DNA of 7,585 nt from assembly GCA_903938205.1 (NCBI GenBank), contig CAJACJ010000437.1:1-7585 (forward strand), in the 5' to 3' direction. A model generated the notes under the pieces. That model saw nothing but the letters and a program-made list of their open reading frames with translations. It did no database searches and was not told the origin of the DNA. Shown here piece after piece: positions 6,081 through 7,585 of this stretch. The DNA comes from an uncultured bacterium. GTDB taxonomy: Bacteria; Planctomycetota; Phycisphaerae; Phycisphaerales; SM1A02. Position 1 is the first letter of the stretch. Every line of letters starts with the position of its first letter. A program made the position numbers and the translations under genes.

Positions 6081-7358
6081 GTGCAAATATCACCACCAGC
6101 GCGAACTATTTCCATGCGCACTGGCGTGATTGCGTTTGTGTTCGCTGAACTATTCGTGCTCTATCAGCTCACAGCGCAGACTTCCTACGCGCCATTGCAT
6201 CCGTTGATCGCCAAAGAAATCGGACTCACGCTGCTGCAATCGGGAGTTGTTTCCGCTTCATTTCTCATCTCGTATGGACTATTTCAAATTCCTGGTGGAC
6301 TGCTTCTTGACCGGCTTGGTCTACGCGTGCTGTTTCCAATGGGAGTTTTGTGCAGCGCCTTGAGCATTTATTTCTTTTCTCGTTCCGCAACCATGCTTGA
6401 ATTGATCGCGTGTCGCGCGTGTCTTGGTTGCGCTTGCTCCTTCTCCTTTGCGGGATTGGGCATGATTGCGCAACGCATCTTCTCGCCGGCGGGTTTCGCT
6501 ATTGCCATTGGTCTTGGTGATTCCGCGCTTGGTATTGGTGGCGCTATTGGCGAACTCGGCGTGGACTATTCTGGCGAACATATAGGTTGGAGGCAGACAA
6601 TGCTTGTGACCGCGTTCATCGGAGTGCCATTGGCGATTGGTTGCGCATGGTCACTTCGCAACCAACTCTTTGGACAGCTACAGGACACAAATGACAACAC
6701 GATTCCCGCCACTCTGACAATCACGCGACGAATACAAAGCGTGCTGAAAAAACGTGAAGTGATTTTGGCCGCGCTGATTTACGGCGGCACATGCGGCATG
6801 GTCATGGGCTTCGGCGGATTTTGGAATATTCCATTGCAAGAAGCGTGGGGTTGGACGCCGCGCCAAAGCGTCATTCTGAACAGTGTTTTCTTTATTGGAA
6901 CCGCGATCGGCGCCCCAATTGCCGGAATTTTAAGCGCGCGGATTGACGCAAAGAAGTTGCTGATTGTAGGCCTTTTCATAAGCATTCTGTCCTACTTTTT
7001 TGATTTAATGTTTCCCCCGCAATGGATCATGACAAATGTTGCGGATTGGCCGTTGTGGGTGGACTGCGTCACCATGTTCATTATTGGATTTGGTTTAGGC
7101 ACCAGCATTCTGGCGTTCCCAATTGCCACGCGCGTGGTCGCTCCACACATGGTTGGCTTGACCATTTCCATTGTGAACTTTTCCGGCATTTTCTTCGCGT
7201 CCATTTTACAAGTGGCTCCTGGCGTCATCATCCAAGGCATTCACGACACCACATTGATCGCGCTACAGGTTGGACACAGCGTGTTTGTGTTGGGAATGCT
7301 CATGGCGCTCGCGGCAACGCTGTGCTTGCCTTCACGCACTCAACCTACACGAACTTAA
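6081..7358 (+). CDS. Major facilitator superfamily (MFS) transporter
   Basis: This is a secondary carrier of the inner membrane with 12 predicted membrane segments in two six-helix halves, 425 residues long, which is typical for MFS. The loop between helices 2 and 3 carries MFS motif A as GGLLLDRLGLR (72-82, with G73, D77, R78, G80 and R82). A degenerate second copy, GILSARIDAKK (282-292), lies at the equivalent place in the C-terminal half. GWRQTML (169-175) is the usual GWR block before helix 6. A polar central loop spans about 194-226. The N-terminal part (AQTSYAPLHPLIAKEIGL, then SGVVSASFLISYGLFQIPGG) resembles anion/sugar-acid-type carriers, but substrate cannot be assigned. The GTG at 6081 is chosen because TATTCT stands six bases before it. 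ATG at 6114 is the alternative and would still keep the whole first helix. No Shine-Dalgarno is visible for either. It is divergent from the DUF3817 gene. Confidence 0.9.
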   Translation: MQISPPARTISMRTGVIAFVFAELFVLYQLTAQTSYAPLHPLIAKEIGLTLLQSGVVSASFLISYGLFQIPGGLLLDRLGLRVLFPMGVLCSALSIYFFSRSATMLELIACRACLGCACSFSFAGLGMIAQRIFSPAGFAIAIGLGDSALGIGGAIGELGVDYSGEHIGWRQTMLVTAFIGVPLAIGCAWSLRNQLFGQLQDTNDNTIPATLTITRRIQSVLKKREVILAALIYGGTCGMVMGFGGFWNIPLQEAWGWTPRQSVILNSVFFIGTAIGAPIAGILSARIDAKKLLIVGLFISILSYFFDLMFPPQWIMTNVADWPLWVDCVTMFIIGFGLGTSILAFPIATRVVAPHMVGLTISIVNFSGIFFASILQVAPGVIIQGIHDTTLIALQVGHSVFVLGMLMALAATLCLPSRTQPTRT

Positions 7359-7438
7359 ATTAGTTTCATTCATAGGCATGGGCTTCCATACACGCTTGTT
7401 CGCTTCCAAACAAATCAAAAGTTTGTGTCGCAACATAT

Positions 7439-7585
7439 TCAAGCCAAACGAAATCGCTGCGCTTCAACCGCGCGAGCCGCAGCCTTGTCTGGATGTCCAA
7501 GGACATCGTTTGAATCAGTCATGTCCATCCAGCCAAGTTGGGCCCAATGATGCAGTTGTTGCACATCACTTATCGCCTGCTCGGG
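7439..7585 (-). CDS. C-terminal fragment of an unrecognised protein (gene continues beyond the right edge)
   Basis: A minus-strand frame is open from the right edge for 48 codons and stops with TGA at 7441-7439. The peptide looks like real protein: HHWAQLGWMDMTDSNDV followed by LGHPDKAAARAVEAQRFRLA, with codon choice like the neighbouring genes. I do not recognise the family. Just before the stop, another minus frame carries an equally protein-like sequence that overlaps this end and continues to 7366. The apparent C-terminus may therefore be the result of a frameshift. The gene converges on the MFS gene with 80 bases between the stop codons, or 7 if the downstream frame is the true end. A plus-strand frame is also open across this stretch from 7378, but its translation reads like an antisense shadow. 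Confidence 0.5.
   Translation of the reverse strand, partial: PEQAISDVQQLHHWAQLGWMDMTDSNDVLGHPDKAAARAVEAQRFRLA

Noticed and set aside
7492..7507. 16-bp palindrome GATGTCC-AA-GGACATC near the right edge
   Set aside because: It falls inside the coding part of the terminal gene fragment, is unaccompanied by further copies in the window and has no promoter next to it. It is probably chance.
7378..7585. A plus-strand frame open from ATG at 7378 to the right edge
   Set aside because: The translation is rich in Gln/Pro/Arg/Ser/Cys and reads like an antisense shadow of the minus-strand fragment. There is no Shine-Dalgarno or TANNNT at a suitable distance.
1..7585. A coordinated new system (defence island, biosynthetic cluster or mobile element)
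   Set aside because: The genes alternate strand, have separate promoters and belong to well-known unrelated families. There are no integrases, transposases, direct-repeat boundaries, nucleases or other signs of a mobile or defence module.

Overview
The window holds six complete protein genes and the end of a seventh, packed closely on both strands. Five of the seven are polytopic membrane proteins. I see no rRNA, tRNA, CRISPR array, insertion sequence, integrase, toxin-antitoxin pair or defence gene. It looks like ordinary bacterial chromosome of roughly even to slightly GC-rich composition (judged by eye). The organism cannot be named from the sequence. The most useful clue is how the genes start. 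Almost none has a Shine-Dalgarno sequence, but each of the five complete genes with readable upstream DNA has a TANNNT hexamer 6 to 9 bases before its start codon. This is the signature of leaderless transcription, known to be common in lineages such as Actinobacteriota and Deinococcota. Other lineages poor in Shine-Dalgarno sequences, for example Planctomycetota, also remain possible.

Layout from left to right: (1) 18-1733 (+), a membrane protein resembling GT-C glycosyltransferases, interrupted by a striking hydrophilic Gly/Pro/Arg/Asp/Met-rich loop. (2) 1749-2771 (-), a glycosylasparaginase (aspartylglucosaminidase) of the Ntn-hydrolase superfamily with its autocleavage site and substrate residues intact. 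It converges on gene 1 with only 15 bases between the stop codons. (3) 2827-3975 (+), a ChaA-type calcium/proton antiporter, divergent from gene 2 across a 55-base region that carries a -10 element for each gene. (4) 4065-5483 (-), a DASS/SLC13-family anion symporter whose first SNT signature reads SNM. (5) 5608-5973 (-), a small DUF3817 membrane protein. (6) 6081-7358 (+), a GTG-initiated MFS transporter, divergent from gene 5. (7) 7439-7585 (-), the C-terminal end of an unrecognised gene that enters from the right edge and may carry a frameshift.

No shared pathway is evident. Four genes concern transport or the membrane (Ca2+/H+ exchange, organic or inorganic anion uptake, an MFS solute carrier, a DUF3817 protein). 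Genes 1 and 2 could both concern glycoconjugates, but they are convergent and so not co-transcribed. I found no convincing new multi-gene system. The observations most worth checking are the consistent leaderless-start signature, the low-complexity loop in gene 1, the AT-rich perfect palindrome upstream of gene 4, the SNM variant in gene 4, and the broken or overlapping reading frame at the right edge.
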